A stretch of DNA of 64,000 nucleotides from Klebsormidium nitens (GCA_000708835.1 DF236978.1:186001-250000); one strand, 5' to 3'; positions 11,033 to 24,900 are shown, counted from the stretch's first letter. Program-made: numbers and translations. The notes: generated from the letters alone by a model not told the origin.

Positions 11033-13039
11033 GCCAGCGACGAGAGTTGTGCTCTGAGAAGGCGTTCCAAAATGTGATCAGGAGGCGGCTGTTCAGTGCC
11101 AAGACAAAGCAAGGGTAGTACCATGAGACAATGAGACACGAGGGAGACACGTCCCTTTCTTAGGGACCAAAAGACGTCCTCGTAACATCCCTTTGAATGT
11201 CCTGTGCAAACACTGCATGAGGGCAGATCTGTTGAAGCTGTAAACCGGAAAGGCGTCCTGGCGCCGGCTTGCACACTGTCGGAGCAGAAAGGCGCATTGT
11301 CGAGGATTCCGAGTCCAATGATCTCGGAGACTCAGGCTAGTGTCATCATCCATGATGTATTATGACTTCATGGTTAACATCCTGACACTACTTTGACAAG
11401 CTTGTGCTAAGCTCTTTTACCGTATATATTGGCTGTGGAAAATTAACACAGTACCGTTAGTCCATTTGCGAATTGGCGGGCCCGGCCGCCGCAATATTCG
11501 GGGACAGAGTAGTGTCAAGTTTCAATCGCGCCCTGGCCCCTATGCATGAGAAAGTCGACTCCCAACTTCCCAAGCTGTGTAGGCCCATGGCATTTGGAGC
11601 ACACTTTCCTTGTGACGTTTACCGTACTTATATTACAACCACACACCGACGTCGCCGAGACGATTTAAATGTGAGCCACACGTCACGAGGCGAACTTATC
11701 CGCCGTACAATAGATTGATTTTCACTCCAGCGGAGTAAACGGGAGGCGGATGATGGACCGTTCGAAGGTACAAGTTTACAACCATACCGTAACAGTTCAT
11801 TCACGGGGGTATCCTGACTGACGTAACCCAAAGGTTAAAGCATTCACAACAGTATCCTGACTTACGTAACCCCAGGGTTACCGCAGAATTGCTACCTACG
11901 CATTAGAGGCGAAGTCGAGGTAACTCGAGCATGTAACTAACCGCATGTAGTTGGCCTAACTCTTTTCATGCCAAGCCAGGCGCTGTCCATTGATTACGGT
12001 GAATTGGCAGACTGCCGATACAAATGGCTGGGTACCCGGTACGGCTTCTACGGCTTTTCCGGCACTGTACGGTAGGCCGCCGTACTGGTGCCGGCCCCGG
12101 CGGCCCCGGCCGGGTATCTTCCGGACGGCGGCGGCCGCCCAACCCGCAAGGCCGCCCGTCCGCGACGCCTAGACTCCTAGACGTGATAGACGGCGCCCGA
12201 CCGGACGCATTCTTAGGGGCTCACAGTCTTGTTGGACCCCTGCCAATCACAGGCCAGTCGGATTGGCAAAGCTTAGACACATCAAGCATACGGTATATTG
12301 TCCAATTAGTGTTGAGGCCAATCCACGCTTTAGTAGGTATCGCATTCCAATTTCCGAGTCGAAAAAAACTCTCACACCTCCATCGGAGTCCATGATGTGA
12401 TCAACACCATCATCATAATGGCATCACTAATTTTGACTGGTATGTGCCTTGATTGCCGTAAACTCGACTTGCACTCCTTAAACGAGCATGAGTAGCGCCC
12501 CACAATTACAAAGCTCTGGTATCCTCGTTGATAAGAGTGAGTGCAGTCATGAGACGAGTGGCAGATAAACACTACATTCACTCGCCTCATGTCCAAACCG
12601 TCGTTAAATGTTTTTTCGGGTATTTATTTATCGATAATTCGGAATTCTTTCCGTGGCTCAAAATGCACGCCGCGGAGGAACTTTCGAACTCCTAGCCGCC
12701 ACGGTGTACAACTCCAGCAACTCTTGGACTGTGACGGGCTCAAGTCAGCCAGAGGCCCGCTTTTGGAGAAGTCGCCCTTCGGCATGTGAGCTAGGTATCG
12801 ATCAGTGGGCATAGTAGCGTCTTGGCGGAGGAACCTCACTGTCACTGTGTCAGGCTCTGGAGGTCTTTCAAGGTAGCGGGCGTTGGGAGCTTTACTCGAG
12901 TGAATCAGAATGTTGGACGTCTGTGTTGAGTATCAACAATTCACATACTAGGGTTGTGCTTGGCTTTGAAGCTGCAACAATGGCTTACCAGCTGCCGATG
13001 CTGTTGCAAAGTCCAATCAACCTCAAGATCCTTGATTAA
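11033..13039. other. Divergent intergenic region between gene A and the PHD gene
   Basis: This 2 kb spacer must contain the promoters of both flanking genes. It holds a near-duplicate TATCCTGACT(G/T)ACGTAACCC motif at about 11810-11830 and 11852-11872, and a very GC-rich stretch at 12045-12175. No convincing gene, TATA box or RNA was identified. Confidence 0.4.
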
Positions 13040-16000
13040 ATGGCAGCTTCGACTATGTGGTTATGCTATGTAGCAGCTCTGTACATTGTAGCATCTTTGT
13101 CTGCAAGCTCCTCAGTAGTAGTTGCTGCTGGCCCTGCTGGGGTGATGGCAGGTCAAAGGCCTCCACTCTTTCCCTTAGCAGAGAATGTTCCCCCAAGAGA
13201 GGAATCCGGCACTCCCCTCACTCCACCTCTTGCCTATGGCATCCAGATTCCCAGGCTGTCGTCTCTTCTTCAACCGAACACCAGGGGGCCAATCCAGGTA
13301 AGCTCTGAGACATCAAGATTGTGCTAGTCACTAAGGAGAGTTCCAGGCAACAGCATGGCCAAAGCTAAGAGCTTGGCAGGTCTGCCCTGGGCTGGTTGAG
13401 GTGGTTCTTGCAAGGATCAACGATTGCTTGATCTGTGTGTTTCAGACAGTCAGAACGCCGATGAAGCCTAGTAATCATGCCAAGCTGAGTCATTCATGTT
13501 TGTGCATCACATAATCTGAGATATTGAAGTATCGTAGACTGTTGCTTGATCTGCAGGTCCCATTTGGTGTGCCTGTCTATCATCATCCAGCTCGACAGCC
13601 TCCAGCTGGTCTTGACGCACTTCTTCAGAAGCTTGAATGCCAGGTAAGCTAGACATCACAGTTGTTCAGTATCAATCGTAGGGTCTTATACTCTGACAAG
13701 AGCCAACAAAGAGCATTCTATGCTTCTGGCTGGGGCGCAAGTTTTTCCTACCTTGGCAGCTTTGCAAGTTTCTGCGAAATGGGGAGACCTGATGAAGCAT
13801 GGTTTCGTACACGCCAAAGCAAGCAGTGACCAGCCACATGTAGATCTGTAGGGTCCACTTGGACTTTGATGCATTTATCCAACGATTGGACCGTGTTAGA
13901 GCATTGTGATTGTAACTTGGAATTGATATTGGCCATGCTGAAGACACTTTTGTGCATTGCAGGAGGTTGATGATGGGGACAAGTTCGAGCGCACGCAGTA
14001 CCTGGTCACCAAGCGGCAGAAGCAAGGGCTCCAGATCATCATGGAGCACTTCTCGTACCCGAATGTCAGTCACGTGATCGGGGCCCTGGGCTCGGGGGGG
14101 CTGCTTCGGAGAGCAGAGGTAGACTGGAAAGCTGGGGCTGCAGCCTTCCTTACGGTTGCGGACAGGCAGCTGCGGGAAAGCATGGGGCAGCGGCAGCTTT
14201 TGAGGGCAGCCCTCCAGCATGCGGAAGCAAAGGAGAGGGAAGCGAGGGAGCGCCTGCAAGAGTCAATTCGAGCTGCTCAAGCAGCGCAGAGAACGAATGA
14301 GAAGATTCTTGAGGTAGAGCGCCAGCGTATCGCACTTCTTGAGGACAAGTTGCAGCGCCTTGGGCGTTCCGCAGTTGGGGCAAGTCAAGAAGGGGGGCCG
14401 TTGGGGGCTGCAAGCGAGGGGGCACCGCAAGCAAAACGCACGCGCAATTTCGGAGCCTTCCGTGACTCCTTTGAGGGGCAGCCCTTGAATTTCCGGGGGG
14501 CAAGGAAAGGAGCCGTGGAACCGCGCCAGCAAACCCGACGCAACTCTGCCATTCGTCAGATCCTCAGCAATGCTTTGAAAAGCATCCAGCGTGTCGTGGG
14601 GAGCTTTGCACTGACGGGAGATACGCAAGCTCATTTGAAGGCCATCGCGCGAGCCTTGCAAGTTGCGAGCGGAGGGAGAAGTTTGGTAGCGGACCCCAGC
14701 TTCCTGGTGCCTGAGCGCACGCGCCTTAAGCAAGACAAGGAGACGCGAAAGACGCTTCTGGGCAGCATGTACGATCCGGAGGCCTGGATCCAGCTTTACG
14801 ACGACTACAACATCACTTTCAAGTCTGGGCGAGGCATTGGTGGGATCCTCCCTCGGGGTGCCAAGCCGAATGACAACAAGCTTCTTGCCACTAAGAAGTA
14901 CCTAGATGATCTGATGGTCGAGATTCTGCCTATCAAGCCCACTGCAGGAGGAAATGGGCACATGGTGAGCCTTCTCATGTTGCTTCTCAGTTTACTGTGT
15001 CCCTTTCAATCATCACCAAGTTGATTTGGTGACTTAATGTACGCTGATGAGAAGGGGCCTGCAAGTTAGGCAATTTGTCGCAGTCTGCTCTTCCTTAATA
15101 GGCAGTTCTACCAGTAGCTGAAGTCATCATAAGCTTGTGAACACTGTGGCAGACATCTTGTATCAGGCTGCTTCTGAAGTGTTGGGATGCCAAGACTGCT
15201 GAATTGGGAATGGTCACAGTGTTGCTGGATCCTTCTTCTTTGTTCACAAGCCCTTCTTCTGGATGCCTTGCAATTGGACTCGGCAATCAGATGTTTCATG
15301 GTCAACGCCAGTCATCAAGTGCATGATATGTGGATGACTCTTTTGTTTTGAGCTTGTGCAGGTGTCTGCAGCATCTGTCATGGGTCTGACGCTACCCTTC
15401 TACTACGCAAAGATGGAGGACAAGGCCAGAGCTGCGGCCGTTGCTGAAGCTGAACTCGCCGGCGTGGAGTTGGATCCAGATGAGCCACTTAGCATGCTCT
15501 TTGACGTCAACAAGACTGGAACCCTAGAATCAGTTGTAAGTTGAGCTTTTCGCGCAAAAGCTTCAAGAAACGGTGCTGCAGGTCTGCTTGTACAAGCACG
15601 TCCAACATCACTTGCTTGTCTTTTCAGTGCAGCGAGGGGGTGTCTCTTGAGCAGGTGACGCTTCAAGGGCGGGAAGCCAGACTTGCTAAAGGACAATGTT
15701 GTCTGACCCAATCGTCTGTTGGCATAAGGAGTCTGGATTAGATGGAGGTGGACCATTAGATGTGCTCATTAGTGCCTTTAGAAACATTGGTCCAGTTCAA
15801 TACCAACTTTTCTGTCCTTTTATATCTATGCAGTGGGCAGCTGCTTTTGACGCCCGCAACCAGGGCCCGAATGACTGGACAACCTGGGTGGTCAGTCCTA
15901 AGTTCGACAATCTGCCGGAGTACTGGCAAAGCCCTCGCCACTGCCACACCATCATGGAGGCTACTGGGAAGGACAAGGTCAAGAACATCAAAAGCGATAT

Positions 16001-19000
16001 GCTGGACACCATTGGCGAACTGCAGGTCAGTTCATATGCGCATCGATCGCGTTGGCTCCCTGGATCCTAGGTAGCATTTCTCAAGCACTATGTAAACTTA
16101 TCTGAAGCCATTTTCAATCATGTGGAGGTGTCTTTCACTCAAACATGATGCTCAGATCTTGGCTGCATAGCAGTAGCCTGCAGGCATAGTGTTCTGAGCC
16201 TCTCTCGCTTGGCTTCCTTCATTCATCATTGCACTTGGTCGATTAGGTGTTGAAATGGTAGTCTTCTCATCTCATCTTAGGTGGCCAGCAAGTCGAAGGA
16301 CAAAGTACTGAATAAGATGGGCATCTTATTTTTTGTCTTTCCTTGTGTGCAGAAGTTGTACGACGGCGGTTGCAAGAAGCCTGGGGGCACTCTGTTCGAG
16401 ACGGTCGTTCACCATGTGCGCAGACAGTGCAGGGCTCACTTGCGCTTTCCGTCTGACATGGCCTCCCATTGGAGTCTTACACAGGATGGCGGATCTGCTG
16501 GTGGGGCGACAGCGACATTCTGCCACCGATGCAACTGTCAAAAGCACCAGCTTACGTGCTGCTTCGTCAGGTACAAGGTGCAGAAGGACGATACGTTGGA
16601 GAGCCTCGCTAGAGCCCAACGGGTAACAGTCGACCTCCTAACTTACGTAAATGATCGATCTGACGCCGCCACCAAGATGTTCAAGCCTGTGCAAGGTCCC
16701 AAGGGGGTGATCAGCAGTGACCCCATCTGCACCAACAACGCGTGGACGCTGGAGCAGTCCAAAGGTGCCGATCAAGGGTGGGCCCCAGACATCGACGTGT
16801 CTGCGTTGGATCCAACGAAGGCAATTCTTGACCAGACCGCAGGAAGGTAAGCTTCTGGATTCACAAGAATCTCTAGGCGACCTGCTGACCTTTCTCAGAA
16901 TGAGCACCTACTGAGCACCTGCATCTACGAAATCCTGAAGCCAAGGGGTGTTGCAACGGTCATTTTGTGCTCTCGAGATTGGAACTGTGTTCACTGTGCA
17001 AATCATGGAAACCGTGCATATTGCCTCTCGCTGAGCAATCTGTCCAACGTGTATGTGAGTTTGCACTGTCCCTAGTCGGCCCTTATGGACACCTACTTGA
17101 TTCCTTGAGACTAGCGCAAGCTGAGACTAGCGTGTGTTTCTTCAGATACCTGCGGATCTTCATCAGGTGGCCGTGCAACCGGGAGAATCCGGACGCGTTC
17201 CTGAAGTACGACCACCTCCACTCCCCGTACTGCATGGAGCACGCGGTTCAACGTATCACTGAGTTCCTGCTCCACTTCGTCCACGCGCGGGCGGAGAGCA
17301 TGTGAGAATTTCAACCGTCTGTTGCACACCAAGTCGGTTCGCTTGACTGCATGGGTTAATTCATGAGAGTTTCGTGCATCATGAATCTGCTGCTGAACTT
17401 GATTTGGTCGACACAAATTCTGGATACTGGATTCTAGATGTAAGTTGAGACCATGCTAAACCTGATCTACCTTCTCATGCTTCCTCGGCGTGGCAGTGTG
17501 TCTATCGGTGGCTTGCTATTGCACTTGTCCTCTTGCTTGTTTCCCTACTGTGATGAAGTCGCTTCTTTAGAATCTGGTTACTTCACTTCAGGATTGGCCT
17601 CATCCAAGATGCAGTTGAGATGCAGCCATACCAAATGCGCGTCTTCTCCTTCTGGCTGCAGGAAACGGGTGGACCAGCTGAATCAGAAGTGGTCGGACCT
17701 GCATACGAACTATCGCATGAACATGAACCCCAAGGCCGCCGATGGGGGTTCAAAATACTACGCTCCAAGCTGCACGGGTGGCAAGGCAAAAGCCCTCATC
17801 AGGACTGCTGACGCTTGGCTTCCTATTATCCTGACTGAACGGGACACGGCCGCGGTGCCCGAGATCTGGGCCACGTGGAAATCTCTTGTTTTGACAGGTC
17901 GCTCGTTCCACCCTACGGAAGCTGAGATTGAGAAGTTCTGCAGCGACGCTATGTTTTTCTTCCTCCGTGTCGTGACTACTCTGGACGACGCCCACTTTTC
18001 CTACTACATGCACACCAATTCTTTCCATGGTGAGCTCGCCTCCATGGGTAGGAGTTTTGCCAGTCTCTGGGCACGTTTCGAATAACTGTCTGCTTAGAGC
18101 TAGCATCGATCTCGTAGCTAGCACAGTACTCAAGCCCGGTGAAATCTTGATTCCGTCTGCCACATGCTAACATTCTGCAAGCATTGCGAGTGCGTTGCTT
18201 CTATGAAAACCAGCTTCGCTTCCGGATGTGATTGAAGGTTTGCAGCCAGGGTAAGACAACCGGCGTATGCAAATGATGGTATCAAGGGGTTCCCCATAAA
18301 GCGTCCATCTGGTAGGCAGTTCCATTGTCCAGACCACTTCGAGTCCCCCAGTGGTACTAAACAGTTTCTACGAAGCTGCCTCTGGAGGGTTGGGGTCATA
18401 TTCTTCTGCCGTTTGCTGACTCGCGTTAGCTGCATCTTCCATTTCAGGTCCCGATTTCCTGGTGACTCTTTTGTCACTCGAGAAGTGGATGCAAGAGGGT
18501 GCTGAGGCACAACATCTCATTGCCGATCTCATCTACCGGATGTCCTTCAAAGGTGGCACCCCGGGGCAGGTTTACACCAAGAAGAACGAAGACGGAACCT
18601 ACAACAAAACCGACGGAAGGCAGACGGATCAGAAGGTGGGTGTGGGAAGTTAGCCAAACGACAACTCCGTGTCTCTAGAATCCAAGCTCTGTCTCTTTCT
18701 TGTCGCACGGCCTCTGTCGCGCGACCTCTGCTTGACTTGTCAATGGTACTTTGCGTTTTTCAATCACTAAAGACTGAGAGGAATGTGTCAACTCGAGACA
18801 GCGATCATTCTGTGTTGCTGCAAAGTCTGCTTGTAGTGAGAGCTCGAGTGACAGACGAGTCTGACCCATTGCCCGTACTTTACTTTCTGATTCCGACTTA
18901 CCCTTCATTTGCAGTCCCAAGTCTTCACCCTGTACCTGATGCAACGGTGCAACAGGCTTCTCTACTACACGTTCGGGCCATTCTGGGACCCGAACATCGT

Positions 19001-19985
19001 CATGGATGCACGGCATAAGGTGCACGCGAGGCGGCTGGAACTCCTGGCAAGTGCCGATGCTGCAGTCAGAGACACGGCGGTCTCTCTCGCTGACGCAAAA
19101 GCTGCCGCAGACGCGGCAGCTCTGGCCGCCACGATGGCGTCCGCGGCACCTGCTGTCCCCGATGCCCGCGCAGATGAGAGCAGTGGGGAGTCAGATCCTC
19201 GCACCAGTTCCAGCGCACCCCCAGAGATTCGTGAGGCAGCCCGCAGCACCTGGGCGGCGCTTGCAGCCGCAAAGTTGGCAGCGGAAGCAGCGGTTAAGCT
19301 GCGTAAGAAGGCAAAGTTGGCGTCTGACCTCTCCGCTGCGCATCTGGACCGCGCCAAGTCTCAAGCTGGCGAGCTACCAGAGATTGAGATCGACGACAGC
19401 ATTGAGGAAGAGCTTGTGGAGCTAGACGCCATGATGGAGAGCAGCGCCACGCGGGGCGCTTCAGCGAATGTTTCGGAGGGGCAGGCGGCCTGCATGGAGT
19501 GTGGGGAGACCGCAAACTCGGAGGTCAACGTCCTTGTTACCTGTAGTAGCTGCACAGGCAGCTGTCATTTAGCTTGCTGTACGCCGGCGTTCTCAGAGGT
19601 TCCTGAGCAAGAGTGGACCTGCAAGCCCTGCAAAGAGCTACCCGTCTGCAAGAGGTGTGGAGAAAAGGAAGGGGTTGATGACGAGATGGTCGTGTGTAAG
19701 AACTGTGCGACACCGTTTCATTTGGGGTGTTGCGATGCTCCCCCACGCTCTCGCGCGGACGATTGGTTTTGCATCACGTGTGGCGAAGAAGAGCAGGACG
19801 AGCCGGAGTGCCATACGTGCGGGAGCGGTGATGAGCCAAGGTCAAATAAATTAATGCAGTGTGCTCTTTCTTCTTGTAAAGTAGCTCGTCACCAGAAGTG
19901 TTGCTCACCACCAGTTAGAATGAAGAAGAATCTTCTTTGGTATTGTTCTACTAATTGTAAGGAGGTGGCGGACCAGGCAGTTTGA
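13040..19985 (+). CDS. Large uncharacterised protein with coiled coil, LysM-like segment and three C-terminal PHD fingers
   Basis: The model has 12 exons: 13040-13297, 13557-13643, 13963-14964, 15362-15535, 15628-15654, 15834-16025, 16281-16304, 16353-16846, 17146-17301, 17662-18029, 18448-18635 and 18915-19985. All join in phase, giving about 1,346 residues. Exon 3 encodes a coiled coil (AEAKEREARERLQESIRAAQ). A Cys/His cluster (CHRCNCQKHQLTCC, about residue 650) precedes a LysM-like stretch (YKVQKDDTLESLARAQRVTV). Three PHD fingers lie at about residues 1183-1230, 1235-1280 and 1289-1340. Each has the Cys4-His-Cys3 spacing, for example CMECG, CSSC, CHLACC and CKPC in the first. PHD fingers read histone tails, so a nuclear role is likely. 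The N-terminus read from 13040 is hydrophobic like a signal peptide; the ATG at 13145 (MAGQRPPLFPL) is a better start for a nuclear protein. The central part may derive from a transposase-like protein; this is uncertain. Confidence 0.7.
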
Positions 19986-21960
19986 CTTCAAAAACTAGCT
20001 TCGATTTCAGTGCGACTACATTTGATAGGCTTGTTCCAAGTGGTAGACACTGGACACTCATATATATTGTGACTCAACTCTCTAAGTGTGTATATTATGG
20101 TGTTATTACACAGTCCGAGACCGTTTTACCGGTACGGAACATGGGCCTGTGTCTGGGTACACATTCTATGCTCTTATATTATGTATCCATTAACCGCTTC
20201 AACTCGTGGTTCTGTCATCGAATATAACCCTGCCGGCAAATCAGATAAGTCCGATTAAGTATGATTGGCAGCCATAGTTGGTTTGTTGTCAATATGCCAT
20301 TCATATTACATTACATATGAGTGGCTTATGTGAAATACAGGTATCCTAGTAGTTGTAAGTGCTCACTATCTGTACAGATACGATCATCGCACGCAACGTC
20401 ACTAACGGTGCTGCGTAAGCACTTTGCAGTAGAAGGGAAAGTCGAGCACTCGATCGCTGCTCAAATTGTCACATGTCTGCGCATGAGGTACCCAGTTCAA
20501 TTTGATGGTCACATGTTCTTATGAACGTACCCTCATGCAGGCGGCCACTAGAGCCATCGGGCAGTGCACCGGTGGGACCGGAATACAATTGTGAACGACC
20601 CTGCAGCTTGCTATATAGCTGCAAGTCACATGTATGTCCAAAAGTTGACACTACAGCTTGCTATGGCTGCACGTCATGTCCAGCCTATTTGTCTACCGTC
20701 CTACCGCATGATGCAAATTATTTATTAATTAGCATGCAACTAATTATGGAAACAACGACTAGCTAATGTGCGGCAGGTTTTGACTGCTCTACCCAACCTT
20801 ATTTGTAAGCCTTGTTTGTGCTCAGATTCCTAGATCCGGCAGAATGCAGGTGCCAAAAGCTTTGTCGCTGTTTCCATAGGGCAAATGTGGCCCATGTCAG
20901 CGCACGCCTGTATGAAGGTTGAATGAAGGATGAGTTCAAATTCGATGGAAGCTGCGTATGAGCCGGCACTCGAGTAGGGCCAGCTGCGCTTGACTGAAAT
21001 ATATATGCTGAGTGAAACGTACAAATTAAACATGCATGCATGCAGTTGTGGCAAGCTGTGGCAAGTTGTGGCAAGGTGTCTGATCAACTTCTAGCCGTAG
21101 CAAGCTGCAGTGTCACTAAAAATTGTTCCCCAATCTAGCTCACCGGTGCGCTGCCCAATGGCTCAACGTGGGTAATTAAAGGGCGCTAATCAACAACATG
21201 TGACCATGGTCGGGAACACGGTGCCGGGATCGACTGGGCGGCGACTCACAACAGGCTGAGAGTTAATAGCGCCACAGTCGCAAATGCTGACTGAGGCAAA
21301 AACAACTGTCATATCCTACTAAGATTAGCTATTATAATGATTGTTCATAAGAATCGAGCTTGATACCCACAAGCCGAATGTACCGGGAGCTTGCCCAGTA
21401 AGCTGGCACTGCACTCGGAGAGAGTCAAATCTCAGGTCTGGTACGGCCGCAAGCATACGTACTGCATCCGGTGAACGACTTCCAAGACAATGTCTAATCC
21501 CATCCCCTTCAAGAATTGTGATCGAGGATTCTTTTTGCATAGACTATCTGCAATCTCACCGTGGTGTATCCTGTAATTGCAAGAGGCGGCTCCCATGTGA
21601 AAGTGACATGCGCAAGCTCCGCATGCTGTCTTGCCATACATGGGTAGTATGTGGCATGGCTGTTGACCTACTTTCCGACTTTACAAATATAGTGAGATCC
21701 AGTATTTAAGACTCATCATGGTACAACAGGTTATAAAAGAGGTAGTTCTCTAAGAAATCTAGGCTTGCCCATATTCGCTGAGTCAGCGAATCAGGCCCAA
21801 ATATAGACCATGGCATGCGTTCTATAGCATGTCATTGGGAGGTGGATTCGAATTTTTGGTCCTGTATAAGCAAGGATTGCATGCCATTGTTTCCGTTGGG
21901 AACGACCAATGAATGGTGTTGGAAAAGCGCCAAACAAGATCTTGTAAGCAAACAATGTAA
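19986..21960. other. Convergent intergenic region
   Basis: This is the 3' flank of the PHD gene and of the MBD-BAH gene. It holds an imperfect tandem duplication at about 20601-20640 and 20651-20682 (shared core CAGCTTGCTAT, then GCTGCA and TGTCCA) and three copies of TGTGGCAAG near 21045-21075. No gene was identified. Confidence 0.45.
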
Positions 21961-24900
21961 TTAAACAGGAGCCTTTTTCATAGCTGTGGGATTGTCTTTC
22001 GTGCTCCATAAGGAGTATCCTGACGCGTTGAGCTTCTCGACACCCCCTAAACGTATTAGAAGTTTGTCCGACCTCGGCCGGAACTCAAGCACCACGGGCA
22101 GATGGATTTTGAAACTTTGCTCTAGACCTCCCGCTCGATCACTCGCAGCCTTCTGCTCTAGCCACTTATCTCCTAGCACCTTGGCCAAATCGGCCTCCTC
22201 CTCAATACGGATTTGCACGTGGCTTCCTGCTTTGCCCCTGTGAATTTCCCAGACTGCGAGTTTCAGAACAGAGGCCGGAAACAAAGCAACGATCTCTATG
22301 GACGACGAAACCCTAGCCACTGGAACCCAAGCATCCCCCTGGACAGTCTTATTCCCTTTGCCAGTCACATAAGTTATCAGCTTCGTCGAAAATTTGTCGT
22401 ACCACTCGTCCATAGCCTTCGGAGTGCTCACGCGGATTGCTCCGGAACAGTTCAGCCTGAAGAGCGATGAGAAGGTCTGGAAGGTGGCTGGGCTTCTCCG
22501 GTGTGCCAACCAGGTTGAAGTCGATGGGGTGGATGGTCAGCGTCTCCCGATCAAAGAAGCGCTGCACACGAGATTGAGCAAACTGTCAGCACCGTTTTAG
22601 CGGAAGGATTGGCTTGAACGCCACTGCAGGTAGACAACGAGTATGGAGCAACTGAGATTTGAACACGCGAGCAAACAGAAGCAAGGCTACACGGATCTGA
22701 GTTGAATATTCAAGTGCAGGTGTTTCTCTCCCATCGCTGTCCCCCATCGCTGTCACAGGCTGTGCAGTGTCCAAACATATGCAACTTGAGTCGAGAAGGA
22801 AGCAACAAAGCGTGCGCAAGGAATGGACCGAGTCCTTACAAGGTATTCAAGCTGCATCCGACCAGACAGGCATGCGCACACGTATAACTGCTTCTCACCT
22901 TATAGTACATGTCGTCATCGTCGGCCCAGAAGTACGGGTCCGCAACAGTAGGACCCTCGATCTCGTCGGCAGCAAACTCCATTCTCTCAAAAGACACAAA
23001 CACTTCTCCTAGTTCATCCTCTGACTTGAAGTTCTCGCAGCCCCCTAGTTGCTGAATGTCAGACTGCCTATAAAAGCTGTACCCTGCGGCGATCTTCCCT
23101 TCAGGATGATTGACAAGAATCTCTGTGATGCGCACAACGAAGGGGGGCAGCTCCCCACCCTCGCTCGACCGCAAAAAGACACACTGACCAATAAACAAGG
23201 CCCCCTCCGATGGCTCCGGAAGGTGGTCGTGCCAATTCCGATTGGGCAGAACAATGGCGGGGAAGTAGGGCCCCACGGGTGGCTGCCACTTCTCTAAAAT
23301 GTCTTTGATCGAGACAGGAGAGGCAGACTTAGCGGGATATGCGACAGCGGTACCTACAAGATCCAGGAAGAAACAGCGCTGTAACACCAAGCTCGACAAG
23401 ACAGGACAAAAAACGCTTCTGGAATAAACAAGGGCTAGATGAAGGTAGAGAGGAAAACCTGAGGCACAAGCATCCTTCCGAAAGCCCTGCCCAACTTAGC
23501 TTCCGTTCTCAGAGGGGATGTCCTTAAAGGAGAGAGGGATCATAGAAATCATAACAGCCCCCTTGCGGAAGAGCAAAAGAAGTTGATTGAGCACCTAAAT
23601 TCAGAAATTGGTATTGCAGTGGGCCTGTACTGACTCATTGGCAAACTTGGACACAATTGGAACTGAATATGAGGCAGCATTCGGATGAGCTGAAACGTTG
23701 AATTGCACGCTGATCTGCACAGCAGATTCATAGGAGATAACACCAGACAACTTGACTAGGAAAGTGACAAAGTCGCGATCATCACGAGCTTGTTGCATAC
23801 CTGCCAGTCGGGGCCGTTTGCTCGAGGGTTTTTGCGGGCTCGGAGATCCGCAGTCGTAGTCATACTCATCTACTTCTCTTGAGCACAACGGGCGTCCACG
23901 GCTAGAGAGGGCCGGAGCAGCGGCTGCGTTTGCTGCCGATTGGGTTGCACCCGCTGCAGATGTCTCTGCTGCCGAGGATGCAAAGTTCGCCCCCTCGTTA
24001 GCAACCGCTTCCTCTCCTGCATACCAAGTATTATGAGTGCGATGACAAGGTTGTTGAGTGCTCAGTCTGGAAGTGATCCCCCTTGGGACTGCTCCCTTCA
24101 TGTGACAACACACGCAGGAAGCCGCCAATGTAGTCTAGGCATGCATAAAGAAGGAACATGATATACAAGAAAAGCGCATCCCTCTTTCCAGACCTCTAAG
24201 CAGCAGAATTGAAACTGAGCAGAAGGACTGGTTCGAGTGATTCCAATCTCTTCTCTTGAGGCCTTCAAGTTTAAATGTTCCACTGTAGGCGCCATGATGT
24301 CAATATCTGTAAAGAACAAACCACTGCAACTCTCAAGATACCGAACCAATTTTCATCAGTCCTTGGTTCGTTGCGCAATACATGAGCCTGCAAATGAAAC
24401 TTACCAAAGGGAAACTACCGCAGGCGCTTGAACATGCTCACCAGGCTGGGGCCGCACATGAATCCACTTTCTGAACACCTTCCAGAATTCGTCGATGTCC
24501 CAGGATGCCCCATTGGCTGCACCATCGCTCCAAGGCAACATTGCTGGCAAGATATTCAGCGCTCCCCGCTCCTGGAGGCCAGAGATATCGGTCTGCAAAT
24601 GTCCCATCCGGCTTCACCCTGTTGCCGACACCCCAACCCCAGCCTTCAGGAGCGTAAGGTTTGCCCTCTCCCCTTGCACCAGCTGCTACAGGGGGGTACT
24701 CAGAGAATGGACCAGGCAGAGAGTTGGAGAGTGGATGAGGCACAGGCGCATTGGTACCTGCAGGGGAGTAAGATGCATGAGTTAGTTCGCAGGCCTCATT
24801 GTATTCTAGTATTTCAGTCGACCTTGAATCAAAGAAAGATGTGCCAAAGCAAGCTAATGCACATGATGCAGTGTTTGGACAGTCCATTGGTAGGTCAGAT

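Noticed and set aside
13040-13144. Signal peptide on the PHD-finger protein
   Set aside because: The first 35 residues from 13040 look like one, but PHD fingers are nuclear or cytosolic. A downstream ATG at 13145 in good context is more likely.
13672-14259. 195-codon minus-strand frame
   Set aside because: It overlaps exon 3 and the preceding intron of the PHD gene; splice phases and coiled-coil pattern support the plus strand.
24098-24306. Extra exon starting at 24306 (DIDIMAPTVEHL) in the MBD-BAH gene
   Set aside because: The acceptor is good, but no donor in the needed phase 1 follows. Exon 2 joins exon 3 directly in phase, so it was left out of the model.
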